Of a stretch of 64,000 nucleotides of DNA, positions 49,866-61,000 are shown piece after piece. The notes below the pieces were generated by a model. The model did no database searches, was not told the DNA's origin, and worked only from the letters and a program-made list of their open reading frames with translations. A program made the translations under genes and the position numbers. Within the stretch, counting starts at the first letter, position 1. Each line of letters begins with the position of its first letter. This stretch comes from Pyropia yezoensis (Eukaryota > Rhodophyta > Bangiophyceae > Bangiales > Bangiaceae): the NCBI GenBank assembly GCA_009829735.1, contig CM020620.1, forward strand, positions 27,126,951 through 27,190,950, written 5' to 3'.

Positions 49866-52800
49866 CGTCAGCACATACACTAACACTACCTACTGGTTCT
49901 CCACGCAGTCACGGATAAGGTGGTAGCACACGTCCACGTGCTTGGTACGGGAACTCATCGCCTCGTTGGTCACTATGCCGATAAACGCCTGGTCGTCCTT
50001 GTGCAGCGTCAATCGCCGCACGCCTCCACGCACTGTGCCGCCAACCATGGGTGTGTGGTTGAGATTGCAACGGTACATCTCGAACGCCTTGAGCATGTCC
50101 CCAGTGTGGTGGAGATTGGCCAGCGTCACTGTCCTTGTCTCCTTGTCCTGCAGCACTTGCATGCCCAAGAACTGCCTGAAGTCCGCCTCGCCCCTCACCT
50201 CGAAGTACTTATTGATACGACGCTTGACCTCCAGGACCGCATCTTCGACCCCCATGACAGGATGTCGTCGACATGCACCTACACACATGACGGTCTCACC
50301 GTGAACGTCAAAGAGGTGGAGGCACTTGTCCGCCTGCTGCTGCACACCCCCTTCGTCCACCATCGTCTTTTGGAGCATTTTCGACCATGTGTTGTCTGCT
50401 TCATTGGTGCCGGACATAGCATGCAGCAGGATGGCAACCTCCCTAGCATCGTCGAACCCGTCCGGGATGGTGATAAAGACGTTCTGGTCCACAGGTGCGC
50501 ACAGGTACGCCGTGCTGATTTCCAAGTGGTGAATATGCCACCCTCTCGCGGCGACTGTCACCATCACCGCACGCGTGGTCGGAGCCGCGGCCATCGCCGC
50601 CCACGACTCAATGTAGTCCCTACCGGACTTCTGCTCATTGCCCCCACCCACCAGGCGACACTTGGGTCGTTCCAGCACGCCCATCTTGTCCAACTTGTAG
50701 GAGAAGACGACGTGGGTGCTCATTCATGACGGCCCCGGTAGCGCCTTTTGCTTGACCCAAAAATTGTGGTCGACCATGGACTCCCTTTCTGCTTTTAGAG
50801 CTACTCGCCATGGGGCCGCGTTGTCACGGCTCAATGCCTCCTTGACTGTCTTGGGCGGTGGCGACAGGGCCCGCACCATCAAGGGCGTCTTGACCCTCGC
50901 GGCGTCCTTCATGGTTGCTGCGTTTTCGGTCGCTCCGGCCATGTCCTACCATAGCGGCTGGACACGTCACCGGTATGGGTAGGATGCCCACCTCCTGTAT
51001 CTCGTCCGATGAAGCATCCTCGCCTTCAGCGAGGGCGTCCGTCACCAGCATGGGTGCATCGACGGCTGCCTGCACATGGGGGGTCATGGGAGCTTGCTTG
51101 CTGCGCCCTCTTTGACAGCCATCCCCACTGAGCGATGGGGTGAGTGTTCGCGTGCTCCTAGGGGTCGCAGTCGGTGTAGCCTTGGGCTTTCCCGAGCCAG
51201 AACGACTCGAATCTCCGTCGTGCTGGAGATCCCCGTGGAGGCCCTTCGTGCTCCCTGTCCGCCCAGTCTCGTCGAAGGCCACGTCACGGCGCACGATCAC
51301 CTTCCTTGTGCGCTCGAGCAATACGCGATACCGCCTGCCACACGGCGTCTATCCGACCATCTTTCCCACAATTGTGCTGGGAGGGAACCCCGGACGGCTT
51401 CCTCGGGGGCCTCAGCGCCAACGTCGTGCCGTCCCACACCGCCAATCTCGACACGTCAGGGCGCTCCCCAGCGAAGAATTCCCACGGGGTCACGTCCAAT
51501 TCCTCCTTGGGCGACCGGTTCAGGACATAAGTGGCCGCCACCGCGGTCTCTGCCCTATGCTCGTCACCAAAGCCGGATTCGGCCTGCATTTCCCGCGCTC
51601 GCTCCTTGCCGGTCCGGTCAAACCGCTCGGCCTTACAAGTTCTTTGCGGGCTGTAAGGGGCGGGGACTTCCAGTCGATGTCCTTCTGGGCATTCAACGTC
51701 TTCACGTCGGGCGTAGTGAACTCCCTTGCCCCGTCGAACCTGAGACGCTTCAGCTTCTTGCACGCCCGGTGTTCCAGCTCGGGGATCTTGGCCTTCAGCA
51801 CCCAACCCGCATCGCCCTCGGCTCGGATCGTCACCGCCATGGCGAGACCCAAACTGTCGTTCTTCATTATGATGAGAAGACGGGCACGTCCGAATGAAGT
51901 TGTAGTTGAGCCGGTGATGACCTCGTGTACGAGGTCCATCTTCGAGGTCTTTGAGGTAAACTGGGGTAAGGGTGCTCCTACCATCGTCCCCTCGACACGT
52001 GGGCGGCAATGGCGCATAACACCCGTTCTGGAGTCACCTCCGCCACCGGCATTCCGTTCACCATCTTTGCTACCCGCCGCACGGTGCCATAGCCAAGTTG
52101 GAAGTACCGGCGGTGCCATGTGGCCGCTGTGCCGGAGATAAGCGAAGACGCAATATTGGCCTGCTAGGCCGCACCATGTGGGCCGAGGGTGTACTGCCCG
52201 TAAGCCTTGAGGATGCCCTGGGCATCGGACTCATCGATTACCTCGGGTGGAGCTGCGACATCTGCATGGTCGAAAAGAAAGCAGCGACGGTGTGCGACCA
52301 GAACTGCCTCGCCTGACGCAACAACGCGTCCCACGGACATGATGTCGTCCTCAATCCCTGGCACCCGGTACGCGTTCTTGAGCGAGATCGCGGTCATGAT
52401 TTCGGCCCCCTCGGCCAGCAACGTCGCTTCTCCTCGGCTGTGGGCCGACAGCTTGCCGTCTGACACCGGCGTAATCGCGTCGTCGGCGTGGGCCATGGCG
52501 AAGAAGTTGGCCTTTTCAGTAGACAAATGGTGGGTCGCGCCGGAGGCGACGACCCACTTGTCTGCGTGGGCGCCCACCACCGCTTGCACCGTGGTCATGG
52601 CGACCATGCGGGACACGTAAGCTGGCTTCTTGTCGTCCCGCTTACCCTTAATGTCCTTGTCGTTGCCGTAACCAGCGCCCGCTCTCTTCTCAGACCCCTT
52701 CCCCTTGTAGAAGTCTGCGATCTTGTGGCCGGGTGTCTTGAAAGAAAAAGAGACCGGCTTCTTGACATCCTCCTCCATCTTCATCCTCTCCTTGCTCCTG

Positions 52801-53130
52801 CTCCGCTGCTGGATGCAATGGTCAGCGACGCCAGGCACTCTTTGACCGTCGGAGGGACCTCTTTACTCGTGGCAGCTGCAAGCTCCTTCTCAACGGTGAG
52901 GAGTCCAGCGGTCACCGTCGGCAGTCGACGGCGAATGCCCTTGTTCGGCAGGACCATAGAGATAATTTCATATTGCACCAGCAGCCAGGCAAGGAAGGCA
53001 AGGTGCTCGCGACGAGCCGCGCCCGACACAGCGCGGGATGCCGTGGTCGCCGCCGATGCACCCGCCGGCGGTGTGATAGCTTCAGAAAAGAGGGCGAACG
53101 TGGGCCGCGGCGTCACAACCGCGACCGAGT
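49866..53130 (-). pseudogene. copia Gag-Pol remnant, many lesions
   Basis: Reading leftwards: gag piece (LVQYEIISMVLPNKGIRRRL, ~52900-53000). A nucleocapsid knuckle in which Cys are replaced (FSFKTPGHKIADFYK, ~52720). A protease site reading VASGATHHL, with the catalytic Asp changed to Ala (~52550). Integrase core (LKRLRFDGAREFTTPDV, ~51740) and its end in another frame (AAATYVLNRSPKEELDVTPW-like, ~51500). The linker typical of copia (RKVIVRRDVAFDETGRT, ~51290). RT start (EALSRDNAAPWRVALKAERE, ~50830). RT body (RPKCRLVGGGNEQKSGRDYI, ~50650), with the VDD motif only in a shifted frame near 50270. Most of RNase H is deleted, leaving SSRTKHVDVCYHLIRDCVE before a stop at ~49890. Not functional. 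Confidence 0.85.
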
Positions 53131-53175
53131 TCCGCTAAACTTAAATCGCGCCCTGTAGAATGCCGACCAGGACAG

Positions 53176-53642
53176 TGTGGCAGAAACCTCTCGCCCACGC
53201 GACACCCAAGTTGGGGCCGTGAACTAGTGCTGCCTTCTGTGTTGGGGGAACCGGAGATATGCAAGTTGCACACACGCTCTCCCTGATGTGGGGCAAGCCC
53301 CCCACTACGAAGCAAGATGAAGGTGTGTGGGCCAGCAGTTCCTTGGTCGGGACGGGGAAGCAAGGCAAAGCCCCACTGTCTCTCCCCTCTTCCTTCCAGG
53401 GTCCCCTCAGAATTTCGCCACTCAGAAGCTCCCACCCTAGCACCTGCCCACCGGGCCACCCGAAATTTAAGACGATAAAGTGTAGAAAAATCTCAAGTCC
53501 ATGTTGGATATACTCTCAAGTAAAGTAGCCCTGCCTTCTGGGAATCCCAGATCGAATGCAAAGGGAGAAACGGATCTGACCAGCTGTCTGGCGCCCCTTG
53601 TGCGGCGCGCCCTGGCCCCTGCGTGGGGCCAGTTTCGCCGCA
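53176..53642 (-). mobile_element. solo LTR of the Ty3 family nested in the decayed copia element
   Basis: 467 bp alignable end to end with the LTR at 28747-29216 (tgtggcagaaacc ... tttcgccgca), but with many substitutions. It is flanked by a perfect 5-bp duplication gacag (53171-53175 and 53643-53647). This confirms both LTR ends and the 5-bp target duplication size of the family. Confidence 0.9.
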
Positions 53643-53853
53643 GACAGGTGGTCCTCGTCGAGCCGGTCTAAGAATAGCTTCATGGATCGGGCCCCTTCCC
53701 CCTCCCTTCTAGTGGAGGGGACTGGGTCAACCATCTGGCACCGGGCTGTGTCCGTATGATCGGGCGACTGCGCCCGCCGCGCACCGCGCCGATCTCTCAC
53801 AGCCGCCGTTGCGACAGTTGACTTCACCCCAGCGCGAGCCTGGGCCCGTAACC

Positions 53854-54044
53854 TGTTCCAGTGTAATAATGGCACGGTGCGCTTTTTCATTGTGGACCAA
53901 GCTGGTCCCACGCCGTGCCCTTAAAGGCCCAAACCACACCTCGAAGTCCCGCCTCGATCGCCCGCTGGTAGACACTACACGAAGATCTATCTGAGACACG
54001 CAGTCCCTCCGCGGGAGCTACGTGATCGGTCTGGCCGCACCCCA
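53854..54044 (-). repeat. 5' LTR of the decayed copia element
   Basis: 191 bp, homologous to 49522-49721. The adjacent 5-mers (cagct on the left of the element, tggct on the right) agree at only three positions. Confidence 0.75.
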
Positions 54045-55526
54045 TGGCTACCCCCGACGCAGCTACCAAGTGGCGGCGCACCGAGCGGTTCATTAGCCCC
54101 GCTGCGCGCGCAGCGGCGAGCGGCGCGCGGTGTAGCGGAGGTGGCCGTAGTGGGGTGGCGAGGTAGCGACTCGTGGTGGTGTGGTGCATGACAGGCCGCC
54201 GTGCGGGCATGCTATAGCCTGCATTGCTCGGTACTGTCCGTCGGCTTGTCCTGCACCCTTGTCCCCGTCTTCTTTGTGATGGTGCGTCCACGGGCGTCGC
54301 TTTGTCGTCTTGTGTTGTCTTTTCCACTGCTTGCTATCTTCTAGCCTGCTCAGTTTCTCGTGTAATAAGAACCAGTCTGCGCTTTTCGCCCGCCCGACGC
54401 CCCCTCAGCTCTATAAAGTGCGTTGCCGGAGACCTCTGCTCAAAGATTTGCCATATACCTGTCCACATGAGCAAACTCGCTGTGTATCGGCCCCTCAGCC
54501 CCGAAGAGACAGTTGGAAACGACTAATCGCGGCAGAGATTCCGACTTATCCTCTGAGCAGTTCTAAGGGAATTGCATAAATGCTTGCAGCTGCGGAAAAC
54601 GATACCGCGCCGTAACGCAAGAGCTTCCCTGCAGGAGGCCACACGGGGCAACGAGAGCCACCGGGCCCCCACAGGCGACAGCCCAAGAACCAAAGAGCTG
54701 AAGGTAAGGTACGCTTCCATCGTGTGGGGAGCAAGTTCCACGCCACAGAAAGGTGGGGCACCGCGGCGGATGCTGGGCGCTCAAGTACATTGGACAAGGG
54801 GAGAAAAGCAAAAAACGCGCAGAGTCGCTACAGTCCAGCAGAGGCGGCGGAAGTGGGGGGGGCGCGGCCCGTAGATACAGGGGCCAAAGCGTGGCTCCGA
54901 TCTAGGACGGGAGCAGTGACAGGGACGTCGGGAGCACACGGTTCGGACCTCGGGACGCCCCGCGCAGAAGCTTGAGTGGCGGGCGACGTCGAACAGAGCG
55001 GCGAACTAGCCGTGAAGTGGGCGCGGGGCACAGGCTGTTGGCCTGCGCGCTGCTCAGCGACGCGTGAAGAGCGACTGAACAGACCTTCCACCGGTCTGGT
55101 GGAGTTTAACTCTTGCCCGGTCCTAGTTCTTGTAACCCACAATATGGAGCATAGGAAGTGTTGTGATCCTCTATCTCTGGTATACGACTCGGACAGGACA
55201 AAACAACGCGAATGAGAAATAGAAACACAGCGTCTTCTGCGGGGCGTTTCTTGCCCATGACACAGGCTCTCTCCTCGTGTTCTCTATTTTTTTCTCGACG
55301 GAAGAGTGCCTGTGTATACAAAGCAAAATTACAGTAATACTATTAAAAGAATTGAGCGACATTGGTCCAGTACTTAGTGAGAGACTCTACGTAGGTCTAT
55401 GATGGGGTGGGCTCCTTCCCCGTAGCGCGCCATGATCGAACTTGCGGCTCCGAGGATGCTTCGCCATCATGGGTCTCTCTCCGGCACTCAAGGCGAGCGG
55501 TGTTTAAACCGAAAATATCTTAAAAT
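54045..55526. other. no gene recognised
   Basis: Frames up to ~145 codons on either strand without motifs. tataaa at about 54413 (agctctataaagtgcg) is promoter-like but is not followed by a credible CDS. Confidence 0.45.
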
Positions 55527-56497
55527 GTACTGGGGGGGTACAGAAATATAGAAGCGACCTTGTTTGGGGCCTCTGAACAAAGTTTCCGTCACCCCCGGGA
55601 CTTCGTTGGGGTAAGACAGGATCGCACTTTCTTCACGCATACTACGCAGTGGTGCTGCAGGGTCCCCCAGTGTGCATGAAAGGCCTCTTCTGCCAGGTGC
55701 ACGTGCTGAATGAGGTCCATGAGGGCCGGAATCCTGTCTATAAAGGAACTACGGCTACCATGGACGCCAGAGAGGCGCGGACGGCGAAAGAGCCCAACCA
55801 AGCACAGCATGAGGATACATGTGCAGCATTTGTTCAGCAGGCGCAGAGAATGTTGTTCCGAAGCAACGTACGGTGCACCGACATTGTCCTTTGTAGTGTT
55901 CATATGATTCAACAGAATCATATCAGCTGTTGACCAGCGCGTTGTTCTCTGTGAAACATCGTGTGAAGAACCAAGAGGCGGAGTGCTTCCGAACTCGCAC
56001 ACGGGAGTCGAAGAATCTTCCTTCATCTTCCTAGTCAGCTGCAAGACTCCACGAGCACGAATATCACGCTTGGTAACGACATGTTGAACACGACCCGTGG
56101 AGGACATGCAACGAAGGACGGTAACGCACGCTGAGGGCACGCCGGAGAATTGATTTTGGCATTTCTCTCTGTGCCTGCAGATTACGTGCTGCACATGTAT
56201 CCTTATGCTGTGCTTGGTTGGGCTCTTTCGCCGTCCGCGCCTCTCTGGCGTCCATGGTAGCCGTAGTTCCTCTATAGACAGGATTCCGGCCCTCATGGAC
56301 CTCATTCAGCACGTGCACATGGCAGAAGAGGCCTTTCATGCACACTGGGGGACCCTGCAGCACCACTGCGTAGTATGTGTGAAGAAAGTGCGATCCTGTC
56401 TTACCCCTACGAAGTCCCGGGGGTGACGGAAACTTTGTTGAGAGGCCCCAAATTGGGCCGCTTCTATATTTCAGTCCCCCCCCCTGTACCAGATGAT
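55527..56497. mobile_element. foldback-type element with ~325-bp inverted arms
   Basis: The left arm (about 55527-55849) and right arm (about 56166-56497) are reverse complements with few differences, including cccccgggacttcg, gcagggtcccccagtgtgca, tccatgagggccgg and accatggacgccagagaggc. The arms end in a G/C run plus taaaat. The ~315-bp centre is unique and has no gene. Short frames in the arms are duplicates of each other (RSMRAGILSI...LRLPWTPERRGRRKSPTKHS), so a fragment of former coding sequence may be present. No target duplication found. Confidence 0.85.
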
Positions 56498-58029
56498 TTT
56501 ACGCGGACAATCAATCGGGATCGAAAGCCTATAGCAGAGAGGCCACCACGGACCGCGAAAGGAAGTAGAAGAGCACACGGTTGGTTGTCCTCACAGTTAT
56601 CAGCTGCCCAAACCGTAGCCCGCATTTTCCACCATCGTATGTGCGCTCTCCTTCCTTTGAAGTCCTTCCCCGTGGACGTCCTTCCCTGCCGTCATCTTAC
56701 TCTTGCTGACTTTGCTCCTCCTCTGGTCTGCGCTGCGTGTGTCATTGCTGTGGCGGCGTGGTGGTGTCGCGTGGCGGAAAGGGTGCGATTTCTCTTCCCC
56801 AGCCAACCTGCGGCAGTCTGGGCTACTCTGAAGGCCTCCCGCTGCGCCTCTGCGACGCCCTATGGAGGCCACGCGGCAAGAGCGGCAGCCATGGGCGTCG
56901 GCATTGCGGCGTTTGCAGCGCTTGGTGGCGCTCCGATCTCTGAGGCGGGTTGACGGCGGCGGGCTGCGGCGATCGCGGAGGCGGGAGTCGCGGGGAGGGA
57001 GGCGCTTGGGGGGGATGCGCGCTCCCCATCTGGCGGCCTTCCGGCTCGCAGTTGCCGACGTCGGTGTATCCCTCACTGCGCGCTCCCACCGGGCCGCCGT
57101 CGCGGCGGCCGTCGCCGCCGCCGCTTCGTGCGGCGGCATGGGGCTTTTGGGCATCTTGGTGACAGGTGGTTTTTGGGAAGATGACTTGGGTTCCTGTTGG
57201 CCGCGCTACGAGGAGCCCTGTGCTGGCCCAGGACCCTTAGCCAGGTGTCCAAGTGCTGTGGTGACACCCCTGCTGCCCTGATTGGCCTTTCCGAGTGGAG
57301 GTCGTGCCCGGGTTGGGGGAACGCTGACCCCCATGGCGAGTTGTTTGTTTGTTTTTCGTATTATTTTGAACGCATATTTCGGTGTCTTTCCTTTTTTCCC
57401 CCCGGATGTTCTTTCGGGGATTGACATGTGAGTGTGGCGAAGTTTTGTTTGATTCTGTTTTGTAATCGGGGACAAATGATTGAATAGTGACCCCTGGTGA
57501 CCCATTGGAATCCTGGTGTAGCGAATGCGCTGAGGGTTGGCCTGGTGAGCGGCCAAGTGCCTTTCCTGTGCTTGGCCTGCCGGGGGCGCCCTCTGGGGGC
57601 CTTGCTCAGGGCCCCTGGAGGGGCCAGGGGGGGAGGTTCTTGAGGGGAGCTCCGGGGTCTCCCCGGGGCCGACTTGTACAAGCAACAGTGCTTTGGGTTC
57701 TAGCTCCATCTGGATCTTGTCTTTCAAACCTTTGCCTCTGACGGGGCGGGCGAGTGGACCACGCGAGGGCTCTTACCTGTTCCTTCCTGGCCTTTCTGTC
57801 GGTTGCTCTTTGGGTGTTGTCGCAGGGTCCGCTCCACAGTAACGTTACAAGGCCCAGGGCAGATCGTGCCCATGCACGAATGGGCCTCGGGCGGACGGTG
57901 CCAAGGCAAGAACGAGCCTACAGTAGATTGATCCTACGGTGGATTGCGCCGAGGGACGATCGGGTAGGGGCTTCCGGATGCTCTTTAACCCTTGCTTCCT
58001 TGTTGCACCACATTGCTGAATAAACTCTA
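56498..58029. other. region downstream of the 28S gene; possible spacer, no firm gene
   Basis: A plus-strand frame at 56640-56953 encodes a hydrophobic, Ala-rich segment (LADFAPPLVCAACVIAVAAW; AAMGVGIAAFAALGGAP), and 56862-57281 another. No family is recognised. Position relative to the rDNA makes part of this a candidate intergenic spacer. Confidence 0.35.
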
Positions 58030-61000
58030 TCTAGTGCAGCATTCTTGGTGGGATTGCGCCGCGTCGGGTGGGTTCAAGCCCGTGGGCGGGATCTGAAGCA
58101 CGATTCTCGGGAGGCACAAGGCCGCCCTATAGGTACACATTTTGGGGTGGAGAAGCACGGTTTGACGCTATGTTAAGCACGGAATCTGGCTTGAGGCCTT
58201 CAGCCGTAATCCTGCACATGACAAATTCGCGCCACCGACGGCTGCGCAGGGCGCAAGAACCAATTACCTGAACCAACAGCTCCTCTTGTACTACGTTGGA
58301 TTACTGTTGCGACAACTTCTAATCAGTACGGCAACACTAACCTGTCTCACGACAGTCTAACACTGATGCCGGGGCAGAACGTCCAACCCGCGAGTGCGGG
58401 AGTGTGATCAGAGTGAAGTATTACCCCCTGTGCAATCCCCAAAGTGACTGAGCAGAGTTGTGTATCGATGCGGGGGCGTCCACGGAGAAGACAGAACTGC
58501 TGCTGCATACTTACTTTCGCCCTGTTTGCGGTGGTCCTAGACTGCACCTTCCGCTTGCACGAAATGATTCACAGTCGTTGAACCTTCCGTGTAGTTCCGA
58601 TGGACGTTAGGGGCGTGGCTGCGGATTGCCACTTACTCGAGCACTTTTACATATCTTGATAAAATCAAGCGATGCGATAGCAATCGCTGGCTGGGTCCTT
58701 GCCTTCGTCATGCACTTGGTAGCTAGAGGCTCTAAGGGGACTCCAGAAATTAGGCGATCTCTGTGCACCCTCTACAAGTCAAGTCGGAATATCCATCCTG
58801 GGCTCTGCCGTCGCGCCCAACGACCAAGGCATGGGTACGCTATCTCCTGCGTACCAAGGCCTGACTGGACAGGTGAGAAATGAGCGCCGAATTGGGACGA
58901 TAACATGATACAACTGTATAGTCGCCACAATTTTATTTTTGTTCATCTTTGTGGTTCTGTGATGTTTTCCGCGGCTGGTATGTTAGCGGCCTCCTGCAAC
59001 TCCGCTCATACATTGAGGTGTTCATCTGCAGGCTTTCTTTCACGCGGGACAGACTTCACCATAAGCCGAAAGAGTGCCGTGGTAGGCGCTCTCAGCCCAC
59101 CGCCACCCAGTCGTTGACCTGCATCCATAGCTTTTCCAAGAGAAGCCCGCAGGACTTGACTGTGGATTTTTTTTTCCCCACTGTTCTCGTCCTGACCTGC
59201 TTTTTCTATGCCATGAGCCACGACCCTGGCCATCACGGTCGTTCGTCGCCTGGTTCTGGAAAGAGAGGGTTGAGGTAGGCGCCGCAATTGGACAGTGTCG
59301 TTCCTTACTCAGTCGCTTTATAAGTGGCGGTCCGAGGGGAGACCCGCGGACGACGGCCCGGACCGTATCGTAAGTCTGGACGAAAGCGGCTGGTCGTCGA
59401 CCGAGCCCGTTCCTGTTCAGTCTACGCGAAGGATGCGTGTTGTGAGAGTGCTGATGTTTATGTAACTTAGCGCCTCGCCACAGAGATACCCATCGGTCAC
59501 GCGGGTTTGTACCAGCGGCACAGGTCGATACTCGGGACCCCGCTCGCAACACTTCTCGCGAGGATGGCAGAACACGCTTTTTCATGCGGAGGATCTCCCT
59601 GTGCAGTGAGTGTCGCATTCTCAGAGTGGCAGGGCCCTCCTTCATGAACCGCCTGCATAAGCTTTTTACTGAGACTATCTCATCCATTTAGTTTAGATGA
59701 TAAGGCATTTGCCTACCTTGAGCACTTGAGCCCAGAAGCAGAAAGGATTGTTTTGCTTTCTCCGCCGGCAACCCAGTCTGTACTTGCCCTGTGAGAGCTC
59801 TTACAGACTGTACCCATTATTGTCCTGTGGGATGGCGCGTTTCTCAAGCAACCTTTAAAATGTAGTCGGCCAGACCTTTGCGTTCCATACGACGGCCGTT
59901 GACGGCAGTTTACGCCGGTGCATACTCGCCACGAGATTAACCCCCATTGAGCGCATTCTCAATTATCATGCGCCAAGAAGCTTCCAAGATGAGGCACTCA
60001 ACGTCGAGGCCTTCCCCGTATCAGGTTGTATTGCCGCTGACCACCCACAGTCCCAAGAACAATTGTCAGATCGAGCAGCAGGAATAACAGCGTGGCGCAC
60101 GTGTATTTCTACACCTGACTCCGTGCCCACTATTGACTTCTGTAGGGAGTTCTTTTTGTTCAAGAGTCATAGTCACTCCAGCCTTGTACCGCGCTTTGTC
60201 GAACTTCTGCACTGTGACATTTATAGCACTGCGTAAAAGTCACGATGCGCAAGCACCCTTTCCGGCCGTCGCAATGCTTTGCTCTGAGAAAGAATCTCGT
60301 TGCTTTTGTCCATGCTAAATCCGATTCGTTCGTTAACCGCAAGCTGCGTGAGACAAAAATCTCATGCGCCCCTGCCTCTGTCGACATAGTTCCTTCCCAA
60401 GTGCAGCGTCAATACAGCCTCGGACGAAGCTAGACGTCTGCCGTTCACTGGCGTCTACGCCCGCACGTCCAAATGAGTCCGAACAATAGAGCCAATCCTT
60501 TTCCAAAAGGTACGGATCCGTTTTGCGGTCTTCTAGTATCCATCTTATGCTAATCACCGGAGGCTCTCCACCTTGGGGACCTGACACGGTTATGGGTACA
60601 GCCAGGTGTGAAGTTTCCTTGTTTCGTACTAGTGCAAGACGGCTGCTTTCCCCTGGGGTTCGAGTGTCAATACAAGCGTTCCTATCGACAGAAAATGTGA
60701 GGTGCATTTCGGCCCTTTAGCCTCTTATCTCCGGATAAGCCGATTCCAGGGGAATGGGCTTCTTAACCAGGAAAGACATCCCTGCTCGGAGCTCTTACGG
60801 GAGTCATCAAGCTCAGTTGCGTCGGCGTACTTTGTCGTAACCGCACGTTTCACATCCCTGTGCGGGAATGCAAACACGCTTTCCTTTCGATGGACTTCGC
60901 CGCGAGAGCACACATGTAGAGGAGTTTTTTAGACGTCCCTTGGCACCAACTCATGTACATCAAAAGACTGTTCTCGTGGAACCCTTCCCCACCTCGATCT

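Larger units (their letters stand above)
49522..54044 (-). mobile_element. decayed Ty1/copia element, ~4.5 kb, with a nested solo LTR
   Basis: The LTR pair 49522-49721 and 53854-54044 (TGTTCCAGT ... CCCCA on the plus strand) is clearly homologous but diverged and differs in length by ~9 bp. Between them, minus-strand fragments follow copia order from right to left: gag, protease, integrase, RT, remnant of RNase H. Coding is scattered over several frames. A Ty3-family solo LTR sits in the leader. The LTR edges are by eye. Confidence 0.8.

Noticed and set aside
49920-50729. 269-codon plus-strand frame
   Set aside because: Shadow of the minus-strand copia RT, which has clear family motifs.
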